A DNA stretch of 64,000 nt from Amycolatopsis sp. CA-128772 (GTDB lineage Bacteria; Actinomycetota; Actinomycetes; Mycobacteriales; Pseudonocardiaceae): assembly GCF_002904295.1 (NCBI RefSeq), contig NZ_PPHG01000071.1, forward strand, positions 1 through 64,000, in the 5' to 3' direction. The position numbers were made by a program, and so were the translations under genes. Shown here piece after piece: positions 44,561-53,830 of the stretch. Positions within the stretch are counted from its first letter, which is position 1, and every line of letters starts with the position of its first letter. Below the pieces are notes generated by a model, which was not told where the DNA came from, made no database searches, and saw only the letters and a list, made by a program, of their open reading frames with translations.

Positions 44561-45276
44561 CGGTGAAGGACCCATTCGACGGCTTCGGGGACGGTTTCGG
44601 CGGTCTCGGTCTCGGGGCGGCCCGGCCGCCTGACCAGCAGGACGGGCCGGCCGAGCTCGCGGGCGGCGGTCAGCTTGGCGCTGGTCTGCGGGCCGCCGGA
44701 GTCCTTGGTGACCAGGACGTCCACCCGGCCGAGCAGCTCCCGTTCCGCGGCCACCTCGTACGGCCCGCGGGCGAGGAGCAGCTCGTGGTGGCGCGGCAGC
44801 GGCGGCTCGGGCGGGTCGACGCAGCGGATCAGGAACCACAGGTCGTCGAGGTGCGCGAAGGCGGGCAGCCCCTGGCGGCCGCTGGTGAGGAACACGCGTT
44901 TTCCCAGGTCGGGAAGCATTCGTGCCGCCTCGGCGAGGTCGTCGGCCCAATGCCAGTCGTCCTGCGGTCCGGCCTGCCAGCCCGGCCGCGCGAGCCTGAG
45001 CAGGGGCGTCCCCGTCGTCCGGGCTGCTTCCGCCGCGTTGGCGCCGATGCGCTCGGCGAAGGGGTGTGTGGCGTCCACTACCGCTTCCACGTGGTTCTCG
45101 CGCAGGTACCGCGCGAGCCCCTCCGGGCCCCCGAAGCCGCCGACGCGCACTTCGCCGACGGGAAGTCTCGGCCGCGCGACCCGCCCCGCCAGCGAAGAGA
45201 CAACGCGCACTTCGCGCGCGGCGAGCTCTTCGGCGAGCTGCCGGGCTTCGCCGGTCCCGCCGAGGATGAGGATCAC
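44557..45276 (-). CDS. cobK: precorrin-6A reductase
   Basis: NADPH-dependent reduction of precorrin-6A to 6B. 239 residues. N-terminal ILILGGTGEARQLAEEL nucleotide-binding loop, then VVDATHPFAERIGANA and VTKDSGGPQTSAKL, all CobK signatures. GTG 45276 overlaps the upstream Gfo/Idh stop (GTGA) and ATGA links it to bluB. It supplies the reductive step between CobM and CobL. Confidence 0.95.
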   Translation of the reverse strand: MILILGGTGEARQLAEELAAREVRVVSSLAGRVARPRLPVGEVRVGGFGGPEGLARYLRENHVEAVVDATHPFAERIGANAAEAARTTGTPLLRLARPGWQAGPQDDWHWADDLAEAARMLPDLGKRVFLTSGRQGLPAFAHLDDLWFLIRCVDPPEPPLPRHHELLLARGPYEVAAERELLGRVDVLVTKDSGGPQTSAKLTAARELGRPVLLVRRPGRPETETAETVPEAVEWVLHR

Positions 45277-46289
45277 GAGGGACGCCCGTAGCCGACGGCT
45301 TCGCGCCACCGGTCCAGCGTCCGCAGGTTGGCGAGGGTCTCGGCCCAGGACAGCTCGGGTGCCTGGCGGTCGCCGATGTGGGCGGCGACGTGGTCGGCTT
45401 CGCGAGCGAAGACGCCCTGGGTCGCTTCGACCTCGATGACCTCCGGCGCGCCGCCGGCCGGGGTCAGGATGATCCGCGAAACGCCCGGGTCGCGCAGCGG
45501 GTGGATCCACGCGGGCTGCGGGATGTGGATCTGCCCGCGCGAGCCGAACACGCGGATGCCGTCCTCGCGGGTGAGCCGGATCCCGCACGAGATCGTGGCG
45601 AGGATGTCGCCGGGCAGCCGCAGCAGGCCGGTCGCCCACTCGTCGACGCCGGTGGCGGACAGGTGCGCCATCCCGCTGACCTCGGCCGGCTCGACGACGT
45701 CCTGCCCGGTCGCCGCCTGCGCGACCAGCCGGGCCAGCGACGTGCAGTAGCAGCCGACGTCGAGGATCCCGCCGCCGCCGAGCGCCGGGTCGCTCAGCCG
45801 GGCGGTTTCCTCGGGGTTGCTGTCGAAGGAGAAGGTCGTGTCGACCGCGCGGACCTCGCCGATCGCGCCGGAGGAGATCAGCTCGGCCAGCCGCCGCGTC
45901 TGCGGGTGCAGCCGGTACATGAACGCCTCCATCAGGAAGACGTCGTGCGCGCGGGCGGCCTCGATCACCTCCTCGGCGTCGGCGGCGGTGATCGTCAGCG
46001 GCTTCTCGCAGAGCACGTGCTTGCCGGCCTCGGCGGCCGCGATGGCCCACTCCTTGTGCAGCGCGTGCGGCGTCGAAACGTAGACGGCGTCGACGTCCGG
46101 GTCGGCGAGGAGGTCTTCGTAGCTGCCGTAGGCCTTCGGGATGTCGAAGCGCGCGGCGAACTCCCGCGCTCGTTCGCCGTCACGGGCGGCGACGGCGGTG
46201 AGCACGCCGTGCTTGCTTTCCTCGACGCCCGCGGCGAAGTGGGCGGCAATGGTCCCGGCGGCCAGCAGGCCCCAGCGCAGTTCCGTCAC
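45273..46289 (-). CDS. Gfo/Idh/MocA-family oxidoreductase within the cob operon
   Basis: NAD(P)-dependent oxidoreductase, 338 residues. The N-terminal Rossmann domain has WGLLAAGTIAAHFAAGV and the conserved Lys motif CEKPLTI (Glu-Lys-Pro) near residue 95. The C-terminal alpha/beta domain has GGGGILDVGCYCTSLARL. Substrates in this family are usually sugars or other polyols. It overlaps cobM and cobK by 4 nt on both sides, so it is translated in step with two corrin enzymes, although no cobalamin step is known to need this family. Confidence 0.9.
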   Translation of the reverse strand: MTELRWGLLAAGTIAAHFAAGVEESKHGVLTAVAARDGERAREFAARFDIPKAYGSYEDLLADPDVDAVYVSTPHALHKEWAIAAAEAGKHVLCEKPLTITAADAEEVIEAARAHDVFLMEAFMYRLHPQTRRLAELISSGAIGEVRAVDTTFSFDSNPEETARLSDPALGGGGILDVGCYCTSLARLVAQAATGQDVVEPAEVSGMAHLSATGVDEWATGLLRLPGDILATISCGIRLTREDGIRVFGSRGQIHIPQPAWIHPLRDPGVSRIILTPAGGAPEVIEVEATQGVFAREADHVAAHIGDRQAPELSWAETLANLRTLDRWREAVGYGRPS

Positions 46290-47047
46290 AACGACTCCGG
46301 TTGGTTCGCCCGGTCACGGGCACTCGAATAGAGGAAGCTGTCGGGAAAGCCGGTGGCCCCCAGCGCCCGCCCGACGAAGATGGTGGCGGCGCGCGTCATC
46401 CCGGCCTCGCGGACCAGCGCCGGCAGTTCCCCGAGCACGCCCCGCACGACGGTTTCCCCGGGCTGGCTCGCGAGCGCGACGACGGCGACGGGGCAGTCTT
46501 GGCCGTAGTGCGGCGTCAGCTCGTCGGTGACCCGCTCGACGTGGTTGATGGCGAGGTGCAGCGCGAGCGTGGCCCGCGTCGCGGCGAAGGCGGCGAGGGT
46601 TTCACCCGGCGGCATCTTGGTGGAGCGCGCCTGCACGCGCGTGATGACCAGGCTCTGCCCGATTTCGGGCACGGTGAGCTCCCGCTTCAGCACGGCGGCC
46701 GAAGCGGCGAAGGCGGGCACGCCGGGCACGACGTCGTAGGGCACGCCGGCCGCATCGAGCCGCCGCGCCTGCTCGGCGACCGCGCTGTAGAGCGACGGAT
46801 CGCCGGAGCACAGCCGCGCGACCTCGTGCCCGGCGCGGTGCGCGTCGACGAGCTTCCCGACGATCTGCTCGAGGCTGAGGTTCGCCGTGTCGACGAGCTC
46901 GGTCCCGGGCGCGCAGTGGGCAAGCAGGTCGGGCGGGGTCATGCTGCCGGGGTAGAGGCAGACGCCGCAGCGCGCCAGCAGGTCCCGGCCCCGCACGGTG
47001 ATGAGGTCGGCAGCCCCGGGCCCGGCGCCGATGAAGTGCACGGTCAT
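46286..47047 (-). CDS. cobM: precorrin-4 C11-methyltransferase
   Basis: AdoMet-dependent methylation at C-11 of precorrin-4. 253 residues, uroporphyrin-III methylase superfamily. HFIGAGPGAADLITVRG at residues 4-20, YPGSMTPPDLL, then LCSGDPSLYSAVAEQ (AdoMet loop) and VPGVPAFAASAAVL. ATG 47047. It is separated from cobL by 199 nt of repeats although all downstream genes overlap. Confidence 0.96.
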   Translation of the reverse strand: MTVHFIGAGPGAADLITVRGRDLLARCGVCLYPGSMTPPDLLAHCAPGTELVDTANLSLEQIVGKLVDAHRAGHEVARLCSGDPSLYSAVAEQARRLDAAGVPYDVVPGVPAFAASAAVLKRELTVPEIGQSLVITRVQARSTKMPPGETLAAFAATRATLALHLAINHVERVTDELTPHYGQDCPVAVVALASQPGETVVRGVLGELPALVREAGMTRAATIFVGRALGATGFPDSFLYSSARDRANQPESL

Positions 47048-47094
47048 CGGCTGCTCCCGACCGGAGTGCGCAGTGCGGACGGACGCCTGCGGCC

Positions 47095-47220
47095 GCCGGC
47101 CGGACGCTCGCCGGCCGGACGCTCGCCGGCCGGATGCCTGCGGCCGCCGGTCGGATGCTCGCCGGCCGCATGGCCGCCGGCTGCATGCCCGCCGACCGAA
47201 TTGCTGCCGGCCGGATGCCT
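47095..47220. repeat. GC-rich tandem repeats between cobL and cobM
   Basis: Units related to GCCGGCCGGACGCTC, 15 bp each at 47095, 47110 and 47125, then at 47146, 47191 and 47206, with intervening 12-, 18- and 21-bp variants. All spacings are multiples of 3, but the longest frames through it belong to neither neighbour. It fills most of the 199-nt gap inside the cob operon. Confidence 0.7.
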
Positions 47221-47246
47221 GCCGGTGACCGCCGCCATCGGGCCCG

Positions 47247-48422
47247 TCACCGGTTGCTCCACTGCGTCACGACCCGCGCCGGGGTCCAGCCCGTGAACCC
47301 GCCCAGCGGCGCCGCCCGTTCCACACCGATCCGCAGCAGCTCTCCGCCGTGCTCCTCGTACGCGCGCGCCAGGACCTGCTCGGCCTCCAGCGTCACCCCG
47401 TGGGCCACCACCCGCGCGCCCGTCGCCAGGCACGCGTCCAGTACGCCGGGCGCCGTCACGCCGCCTCCGATGAAGACCGCGTCCGGCGCCGGCAGCGCGC
47501 TCAGCGCCTCCGGTGCTTCCCCCGTCACCACCTCCAGTTCCGGTACTCCCAGGTCCAGTGCGTTCCGGCCGATCCGCTCGGCGCGCTCCGCCGAGCGCTC
47601 GATCGCGACCGCGCGGTTCAGGCCGTTCAGCCGCGACCACTCGATGCCGACGCTGCCCGCGCCCGCGCCGACGTCCCACAACAGCTCGCCGGGACTCGGC
47701 GCGAGGCGGGCCAGCGCCGACACGCGGAGGTCGCGTTTGGTCAGCTGCCCGTCGTGGGCGTACACGTCGTCCGGGATGCCGATCAGCGGCAACGCCGGAC
47801 CCACGCACGCCAGCGCGAACACCGTCAGCGGACCGGGATCGCCGGTCCAGCCGTCGGAGACGCGCTCGTCGGGCCCGCCCAGGTTCTCCAGCGCGATCAG
47901 CTCACTCTCGCCATAACCCCGCACGGTGAGCAGGGAGCGCAGAGCGGTCGCGTCGGCACCCAGGACGAGCACCCGCCGGCGCGGCGCCAGGACCCGGGCG
48001 ACGCGGGCCGACGACCGGCCGACGATGGTGACCACCTCGGTCTCCTCGGCGGACCAGCCCAGCCGTGCCCGGGCCAGTGTCACCGACGAGAGCGCGGGCA
48101 GCGCCTCGACCTCGTATCCATGGGCCACCAGTGTGGCACCCACCCCCGACAAAAACGGATCTCCGCTGGCCAGGACGCAGATCCGGGCGCCTTCGTGCTC
48201 CGCGATGACCGCGTCCAGCGCGGGCAGCAGGGGTGTCGGCCACGCCTGCGCCGGCACCGTCTCGGGCAGGTAGCCCAGCTGCCGCGGCGCGCCCAGCACG
48301 ACGTCGGCGGCGAGCACCGCGGACTTGGCCCGCTCCGACAGGCCCGGCCAGCCGTCGGCTCCGATCCCGACCACGGTCAGGCGGTCCGCTCCGGCAGCCG
48401 GTGGACGTGATTTTTCGCGCAC
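47247..48422 (-). CDS. cobL: precorrin-6B C5,15-methyltransferase (decarboxylating)
   Basis: Methylates C-5 and C-15 and removes the acetate carboxyl at C-12. 391 residues with both halves fused, as in Pseudomonas CobL. The CbiE-type N-terminal half has VVGIGADGWPGLSERA and LASGDPFLSGVG. The CbiT-type C-terminal half has LLWDVGAGAGSVGIEWSR and FIGGGVTAPGVLDAC. First gene of the leftward unit, divergent from chlID with 68 nt between starts. Confidence 0.96.
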   Translation of the reverse strand: MREKSRPPAAGADRLTVVGIGADGWPGLSERAKSAVLAADVVLGAPRQLGYLPETVPAQAWPTPLLPALDAVIAEHEGARICVLASGDPFLSGVGATLVAHGYEVEALPALSSVTLARARLGWSAEETEVVTIVGRSSARVARVLAPRRRVLVLGADATALRSLLTVRGYGESELIALENLGGPDERVSDGWTGDPGPLTVFALACVGPALPLIGIPDDVYAHDGQLTKRDLRVSALARLAPSPGELLWDVGAGAGSVGIEWSRLNGLNRAVAIERSAERAERIGRNALDLGVPELEVVTGEAPEALSALPAPDAVFIGGGVTAPGVLDACLATGARVVAHGVTLEAEQVLARAYEEHGGELLRIGVERAAPLGGFTGWTPARVVTQWSNR

Positions 48423-48490
48423 GATTTCCCACCCTAAGCGAGCCGGGCGCTGTGCGATGATCGGCCGGTCGCCGAGCTGGAGGAGCGCTG

Positions 48491-50440
48491 TTGAAGCCGT
48501 ACCCGTTCACCGCCGTCGTCGGGCTGCCCGACCTGCGCCTGGCGCTGGTCCTCTCGTCGATTTCCCCCGCCGTCGGCGGGGTGCTGGTGCGCGGCGAGAA
48601 GGGCACGGCGAAGTCGACCATGGTCCGCGCGCTGGCCGGTCTGCTGCCCGGGGTCGACGTCGTCGACGGCTGCCGGTTTTCCTGCGACCCCGCGGCTCCC
48701 GACCCGCGCTGCCCGGACGGCCCGCACGACGGCGCGAAGAGCCACCGGCGGCCGGCGAAGCTGGTCGAACTCCCCGTCGGCGCGGCCGAAGACCGCGTGA
48801 TCGGCAGCCTGCACCTGGAACGCGCGCTCGCCGAAGGCGTCACGGACTTCCAGCCGGGCCTGCTGGCCGCCGCGCACCGCGGGCTGCTCTACGTCGACGA
48901 GGTCAACCTGCTGCACGACCACCTCGTCGACACGCTCCTGGACGCCGCCGCGATGGGCCGCGCGACCGTGGAACGCGAGGGCGTTTCGGTGTCGCACGCG
49001 GCGCGGTTCGTGCTGATCGGCACCATGAACCCCGAGGAGGGCGAACTGCGGCCGCAGCTGCTGGACCGGTTCGGGCTGACCGTCGAGGTCGCCTCCAGCC
49101 GCGACCCGGAGCAGCGCGTCGAGGTCGTCCGCCGCCGCCTGGCCTACGAAGCCGATCCGGACGCCTTCGCCGCGCAGTACGCGGACGAAGACGCCCAGCT
49201 CGCCGCGGACATCGAAGCGGCGCAACGGCTCCTGCCCGCCGTCAAGCTCCCCGACGACGCGCTGCGCCAGATCGCCGAAATCTGCGCGTCCTTCGAGGTC
49301 GACGGCATGCGCGCGGACATCGTCACCGCCCGGACCGCGGTCGCGCACGCGGCCTGGGCCGGCCGCGACGAGGTGACCACCGACGACGTCCGCGTCGCCG
49401 CCCGGCTCGCGCTGCCGCACCGGCGCCGCCGCAACCCGTTCGACGCCCCCGGTATCTCGGAAGAGCAGCTGGAGCAGGCCCTGCAGGACGCGCAACCGGA
49501 CCCGGGGCCCGAGGACGACGGTCCCGGTTCGGGGTCGCCGCCGCCGGAGGCGCCCGAACCGCCGCAGGGCAGCGAAAGCGCGCCGCAGGGCCAGTCGCAG
49601 CAGGACGCGGGCGGGCAGCAGAAGACCGTCGGCGCCGGCGAGACGTTCAAGGCCCGCGTTTTCCGCGTGAAGGGCATGGGCGAAGGCGAGCGCGGCCGCC
49701 GGTCGCGCGCGATCACCGACAGCGGCCGGACCATCGGCGTCCAGCCCCCGAGTGTCCACGAAGGACGGCCGCACCTGGTCGCGACCGTCAAAGCCGCGGC
49801 GCCGCACCAGAAAGCCCGCGGCCGCGACGGCGCCGGCCTGAAGCTGCGCCCGGAAGACCTGCGGTACGCGCTGCGCGAAGGCCGCGAAGGCAACCTCGTG
49901 CTGTTCTGCGTGGACGCGTCCGGCTCGATGGGCGCCAAGGCCCGCATGCGCGAGGTGAAGTCCGCGGTGCTGTCCCTGCTGCTCGACGCCTACCAGCGCC
50001 GCGACAAGGTCGGGCTCGTCACCTTCCGCGGCGCCGCGGCCGAACTCGCGCTGCCGCCGACGATCAGCGTCGACGCCGCCGCGTCGCGCCTGGAAGGCCT
50101 GCCGACCGGCGGCCGCACGCCGCTGGCCGAGGGGCTGCTGGAGGCGGCGCGCGTGCTGCGGGTCGAGGAGATCCGCGACCCGCGGCGCCGTCCCCTGCTG
50201 GTCGTCGTGACCGACGGGCGAGCCACCAGCGGCCCGGACGCCGTCGCGCGCGCCCAGGCCGCGGCCGGGCTCCTGACCGGCGTCACGGCCGTCGTGATGG
50301 ACTGCGAGAGCGGCAAAATGCGGCTCGGGCTGGCCGCCGAGCTCGCCGCCCACCTCGGCGCGGACCACGTCCCCCTCGCCGACGTCGCCGCCGGATCGCT
50401 GGCGGACGCCGTCCGCGCCCGCACCGGAAGGGCCGCCTGA
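48491..50440 (+). CDS. ChlI-ChlD fused chelatase ATPase subunit (cobaltochelatase partner)
   Basis: Single-chain AAA+ and von Willebrand A protein, 649 residues, supplying ATP hydrolysis to the CobN chelatase in place of CobS/CobT. Walker A GEKGTAKST is at residues 35-43 and Walker B is LLYVDEVNLL. A Pro/Gln acidic linker spans about 335-385. The VWA domain MIDAS motif DASGSMG is at 475-481. TTG 48491 is used: GGAGGAGC lies just upstream. Magnesium chelatase activity is unlikely since no bacteriochlorophyll genes are present. First gene of the rightward unit. Confidence 0.92.
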   Translation: MKPYPFTAVVGLPDLRLALVLSSISPAVGGVLVRGEKGTAKSTMVRALAGLLPGVDVVDGCRFSCDPAAPDPRCPDGPHDGAKSHRRPAKLVELPVGAAEDRVIGSLHLERALAEGVTDFQPGLLAAAHRGLLYVDEVNLLHDHLVDTLLDAAAMGRATVEREGVSVSHAARFVLIGTMNPEEGELRPQLLDRFGLTVEVASSRDPEQRVEVVRRRLAYEADPDAFAAQYADEDAQLAADIEAAQRLLPAVKLPDDALRQIAEICASFEVDGMRADIVTARTAVAHAAWAGRDEVTTDDVRVAARLALPHRRRRNPFDAPGISEEQLEQALQDAQPDPGPEDDGPGSGSPPPEAPEPPQGSESAPQGQSQQDAGGQQKTVGAGETFKARVFRVKGMGEGERGRRSRAITDSGRTIGVQPPSVHEGRPHLVATVKAAAPHQKARGRDGAGLKLRPEDLRYALREGREGNLVLFCVDASGSMGAKARMREVKSAVLSLLLDAYQRRDKVGLVTFRGAAAELALPPTISVDAAASRLEGLPTGGRTPLAEGLLEAARVLRVEEIRDPRRRPLLVVVTDGRATSGPDAVARAQAAAGLLTGVTAVVMDCESGKMRLGLAAELAAHLGADHVPLADVAAGSLADAVRARTGRAA

Positions 50441-51054
50441 TGCCGCAGGGCAAACCGGACGCCGTCCCGAACGACGGCCTGACCACCCGCCAGCGCCGCA
50501 ACCGGCCGCTGCTCGCCGTGCACACCGGCGAGATGAAGGGCAAGTCGACCGCCGCGTTCGGGATGGCGTTGCGCGCCTGGAACCAGGGCTGGTCGATCGG
50601 CGTGTTCCAGTTCGTCAAGTCGGCGAAGTGGCGCGTCGGCGAGGAAGCCGCGTTCAAGGCGCTGGGGAAGCTGCACGACGACACCGGCCAGGGCGGCCCG
50701 GTCGAGTGGCACAAGATGGGCGAAGGCTGGAGCTGGGCGCGCAAGTCCGGCACCGAGGAGGACCACGCCGAAAACGCGCGCGAGGGCTGGGCGGAGATCA
50801 AGCGCCGCCTCGCGGCCGAGACGCACGGCTTCTACGTCCTCGACGAGTTTTCCTACCTGCTGAAGTGGGGCTGGCTCGAAGTCGACGACGTGGTGTCCAC
50901 TTTGGTCTCGCGGCCGGGGCACCAGCACGTCGTCATCACCGGCCGGTACGCGCCGCCGGAGCTCGTCGAGGCCGCCGACCTGGTCGCCGAGATGACCAAG
51001 GTCAAGCACCCGATGGACGCCGGCCAGAAGGGTCAGCGGGGGATCGAGTGGTAG
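50440..51054 (+). CDS. cobO: cob(I)yrinic acid a,c-diamide adenosyltransferase
   Basis: Attaches the 5'-deoxyadenosyl group to cobalt. 204 residues, CobA/CobO/BtuR type. The phosphate-binding loop GEMKGKST is at residues 30-37, followed by WNQGWSIGVFQFVKS and VLDEFSYLLKWGWL (Walker B-like). The start overlaps the chlID stop as TGATG, and the stop is overlapped by cobB. Confidence 0.96.
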   Translation: MPQGKPDAVPNDGLTTRQRRNRPLLAVHTGEMKGKSTAAFGMALRAWNQGWSIGVFQFVKSAKWRVGEEAAFKALGKLHDDTGQGGPVEWHKMGEGWSWARKSGTEEDHAENAREGWAEIKRRLAAETHGFYVLDEFSYLLKWGWLEVDDVVSTLVSRPGHQHVVITGRYAPPELVEAADLVAEMTKVKHPMDAGQKGQRGIEW

Positions 51055-52379
51055 CGCGGGTGGTCGTCGCCGCGCCCGGTTCCGGGCACGGCAAGACCAC
51101 GATCGCCGCCGGGCTGATGGCGGCGCTGAAGGCGGCCGGGCACCGCGTGTCGGGGCACAAGGTCGGGCCGGACTTCATCGATCCGGGCTACCACGCGCTC
51201 GCCACCGGACGGCCGGCGCGCAACCTGGATCCCTTCCTGCAGGGCGAGGACCGGCTGGTTCCCTTGCTGCGGCACGGTTCTCACGGCGCCGACATCGCCG
51301 TGATCGAAGGCGTGATGGGCCTGTTCGACGGGGCGCTCGGCACCGAAGGGTACGCCTCGACCGCGCACGTGGCCCGGGTGTTGGACGCGCCGGTGGTGCT
51401 GGTCGTCGATGCTTCGGCCGCCTCGCGCAGCGTCGCCGCGACCGTGCTCGGCTTCGCGCACTACGACAACCGCGTGCGGCTCGCCGGGGTCATCCTCAAC
51501 AAGCTCGGCTCGCAGCGGCACCGCGACGAGATCGCGTCCGCGCTGGAAGCCACCGGCGTCCCGCTGCTGGGTGCCTTGTACCGCAACGAAGAGATCCACG
51601 CGCCGAGCCGGCACCTCGGGCTCGTGCCGGCGGCGGAGCGGGCCACCGAGGCGCAGCACGTGCTGCCCGCGCTCGCCGCGTGGGTGCGCGAGGGCGTCGA
51701 CATCGAGGCGATCGTCCGGATCGCGTCGGCCGCTCCGCGGCTTTCGGCCCCGGCCTGGGAACCGTCCGGTGTGGACGGTCCGCGGGTGACGGTCGCGGCG
51801 GCCGGTGGCGCGGCCTTCACCTTCCGCTACACCGAAAACGTCGAGCTCTTGGCCGCTTGCGGGGTCGACGTCGTGGACGTCGACCCGCTGCGCGACGAAG
51901 CGTTGCCCGAGGGCTGCGCCGGGCTGTACTTCGGCGGCGGGTTCCCGGAGGTGCACGCGGCCGAGCTGTCGGCGAACACGGCGTTGCGCGCGGAGGTCGC
52001 TTCGGCGATCGAACGCGGGATGCCGGTGAGTGCCGAATGCGCCGGGTTGCTGTACCTCTGCCAGTCCCTGGACGGTGTGCCGATGGTCGGTGCGGTGCCC
52101 GCGGACGCGAAGATGACCGCCCGCGGCAAGCTCGGCTACCGGCGCGCGGTCGCCGTCGAGGACAACGTCCTGGCCGTGGCCGGGCAGCGCGTCACCGGGC
52201 ACGAATTCCACCGCACCGAGGTGACGCCGTCGCACGGCGCCTCGGCCGCCTGGGGCTGGGACCGGCAGCTGGACGGGTTCGCGTCGCCGACGCTGCACGC
52301 GTCCTACCTGCACGTCCACTGGGCCGGGTACCCCGAGCTGGCTCACCGGTTCGCCGCGCGGGTCCGGGCTCATGGCTGA
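51048..52379 (+). CDS. cobB: cobyrinic acid a,c-diamide synthase
   Basis: Glutamine-dependent amidation of the a and c side chains of hydrogenobyrinic acid, 443 residues. The ATPase half has APGSGHGKTTIAAGL and GHKVGPDFIDPGYH. The glutaminase half has YFGGGFPEVHAAEL and the nucleophile Cys in SAECAGLLYLCQSL. GTG 51048 overlaps the cobO end by 7 nt; GTG 51060 is possible. Same enzyme as CbiA. Confidence 0.95.
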   Translation: MVARVVVAAPGSGHGKTTIAAGLMAALKAAGHRVSGHKVGPDFIDPGYHALATGRPARNLDPFLQGEDRLVPLLRHGSHGADIAVIEGVMGLFDGALGTEGYASTAHVARVLDAPVVLVVDASAASRSVAATVLGFAHYDNRVRLAGVILNKLGSQRHRDEIASALEATGVPLLGALYRNEEIHAPSRHLGLVPAAERATEAQHVLPALAAWVREGVDIEAIVRIASAAPRLSAPAWEPSGVDGPRVTVAAAGGAAFTFRYTENVELLAACGVDVVDVDPLRDEALPEGCAGLYFGGGFPEVHAAELSANTALRAEVASAIERGMPVSAECAGLLYLCQSLDGVPMVGAVPADAKMTARGKLGYRRAVAVEDNVLAVAGQRVTGHEFHRTEVTPSHGASAAWGWDRQLDGFASPTLHASYLHVHWAGYPELAHRFAARVRAHG

Positions 52380-53388
52380 CTACGACCTGCACCACCACGG
52401 CGACCGCGAAGTCGGGCCGGGGCTGGTGGACCTGGCGGTCAACGTCCGGCTGCCGCGGCCGCCGGCGTGGCTGCGGGCGGAGCTGGTGTCCGCTGTGGAC
52501 TCGCTGGCCGCCTACCCGTCCTCTGTGGACGCGGTGCGCGCGGTGGCCGCGCGGCACGGCCGGCCGGTGGAGGAAGTCCTGGTCACGGCGGGGGCCGCGG
52601 AGGCGTTCACGCTGCTGGCGTCGGCGCTGCGGCCGCGGCGGGCGGTGGTCGTGCACCCGCAGTTCACCGAGCCGGAGGCCGCACTGCGCGCTGCCGGGCA
52701 CGCGGTCGAGCGGGTAATCCTGTCCGAAGTGGACGGATTCGTGCTCGACCCGGCGCTGGTGCCCTCCGACGCGGACCTCGTGTTCGTGGGCAACCCGACC
52801 AATCCGACGTCGGTGCTGCACCCGGCTTCCGTCGTGCGCTCGCTGGCGCGACCCGGCCGGCTGCTGGTGGTCGACGAGGCGTTCCTCGACGCGGTTCCCG
52901 GCGAGGCGGAGAGCCTGGCCGCCGGGCACCCGGGTGTCGTCGTGCTGCGCAGCCTGACGAAGACGTGGGGGCTGGCCGGGTTGCGGGCCGGATACGTGCT
53001 CGCCCCGGCGGACATCGTCGAGCGGCTGCGGGCGGTGCAGGTGCCGTGGTCGGTGTCGACACTGGCCGGGGTGGCGACGGTGGCGTGCTGCCGTCCGTCC
53101 GCTTTGGAGGAGGCGGAGAAGCTGGCGGTGCTGGCCGAAGCCGACCGCGAGTACCTGGTGTCCGGCTTGGCGGCGGCGGGTGTCGACGTCCTGGGCGACC
53201 CGCGTGGCCCGTTCGTGCTGGTCCGCGTCCCTGACGGGGCGGTGGTTCGCGAGCGGCTGCGCGAGGTGGGTTACGCGGTGCGCCGCGGGGACACGTTCCC
53301 CGGGCTGGGGCCGGATCACCTGCGTCTCGCGGTGCGCGACCGCTCGACGACGGATGCGTTCCTCGCCGCGTTGGAAGAAATCCGGTAA
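52372..53388 (+). CDS. cobC: CobC-like PLP-dependent threonine-phosphate decarboxylase/aminotransferase
   Basis: Class I/II aminotransferase fold, 338 residues, of the Rv2231c/CobC group that provides the aminopropanol arm. PLP Lys197 lies in SLTKTWGLAGLRAGYVLAP, VFVGNPTNPTSVL binds the cofactor ring, and VVDEAFLDAVPGE holds the Asp. It overlaps cobB by 8 nt and closes the rightward unit. The decarboxylase role is by context; stand-alone sequence would only say aminotransferase. Confidence 0.88.
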   Translation: MADYDLHHHGDREVGPGLVDLAVNVRLPRPPAWLRAELVSAVDSLAAYPSSVDAVRAVAARHGRPVEEVLVTAGAAEAFTLLASALRPRRAVVVHPQFTEPEAALRAAGHAVERVILSEVDGFVLDPALVPSDADLVFVGNPTNPTSVLHPASVVRSLARPGRLLVVDEAFLDAVPGEAESLAAGHPGVVVLRSLTKTWGLAGLRAGYVLAPADIVERLRAVQVPWSVSTLAGVATVACCRPSALEEAEKLAVLAEADREYLVSGLAAAGVDVLGDPRGPFVLVRVPDGAVVRERLREVGYAVRRGDTFPGLGPDHLRLAVRDRSTTDAFLAALEEIR

Positions 53389-53473
53389 ACACCGACAGGG
53401 GGTTGTCGCTGCCGTCGCCGAGAGTGGGCGGAGACCGGGAAACGCCCGGCGAGGCAGCGAAAGGACCACCACC

Positions 53474-53830
53474 ATGCCCGGATTCAACGACGTCGCCTGG
53501 TTCGAGATCGGCACCACCGACCCGGCGGCCGCCGAACGGTTCTACGGCGAGGTCTTCGGCTGGACTGTTGCGCAGGACGAATCGGCGAGCACCGACTCGG
53601 CCTACCGCGTGATCAACACCGGCGGCTCACGCGGCGGCCTGTCCACCGGCGCGGAGAACTACGCGGTCTTCACCGTCCTCGTCGAGGACGTCGAAGCCGC
53701 CTGCAGCCGGGCCGAGGCGGCCGGGGGCACCGTGCTGCGGCCGCCGGCGGTGAACCCCGTCGGGGTGGCGTTCGCCCACCTGCGGGACCCGGCGGGCAAC
53801 CACTTCTCGGTGTTCACCCCGCCAAGGTGA
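53474..53830 (+). CDS. VOC/glyoxalase-family protein
   Basis: A 118-residue single-module vicinal oxygen chelate protein. It begins FNDVAWFEIGTTDPAAAERFYGEVFGW and ends HLRDPAGNHFSVF, the two half-motifs of the fold; metal ligand positions (His/Glu) are partly absent. AAAGGA SD before ATG 53474. Substrate unknown. Its end overlaps the convergent WYL regulator by 17 nt. Confidence 0.87.
   Translation: MPGFNDVAWFEIGTTDPAAAERFYGEVFGWTVAQDESASTDSAYRVINTGGSRGGLSTGAENYAVFTVLVEDVEAACSRAEAAGGTVLRPPAVNPVGVAFAHLRDPAGNHFSVFTPPR

Noticed and set aside
46602-47186. Open frame through the cobL-cobM repeat region
   Set aside because: Out of frame with both genes and low complexity; repeat lengths divisible by three are not enough.
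48423-48490. Cobalamin riboswitch between cobL and chlID
   Set aside because: Only 68 nt separate the starts and no B12-box or core motif is visible on either strand.
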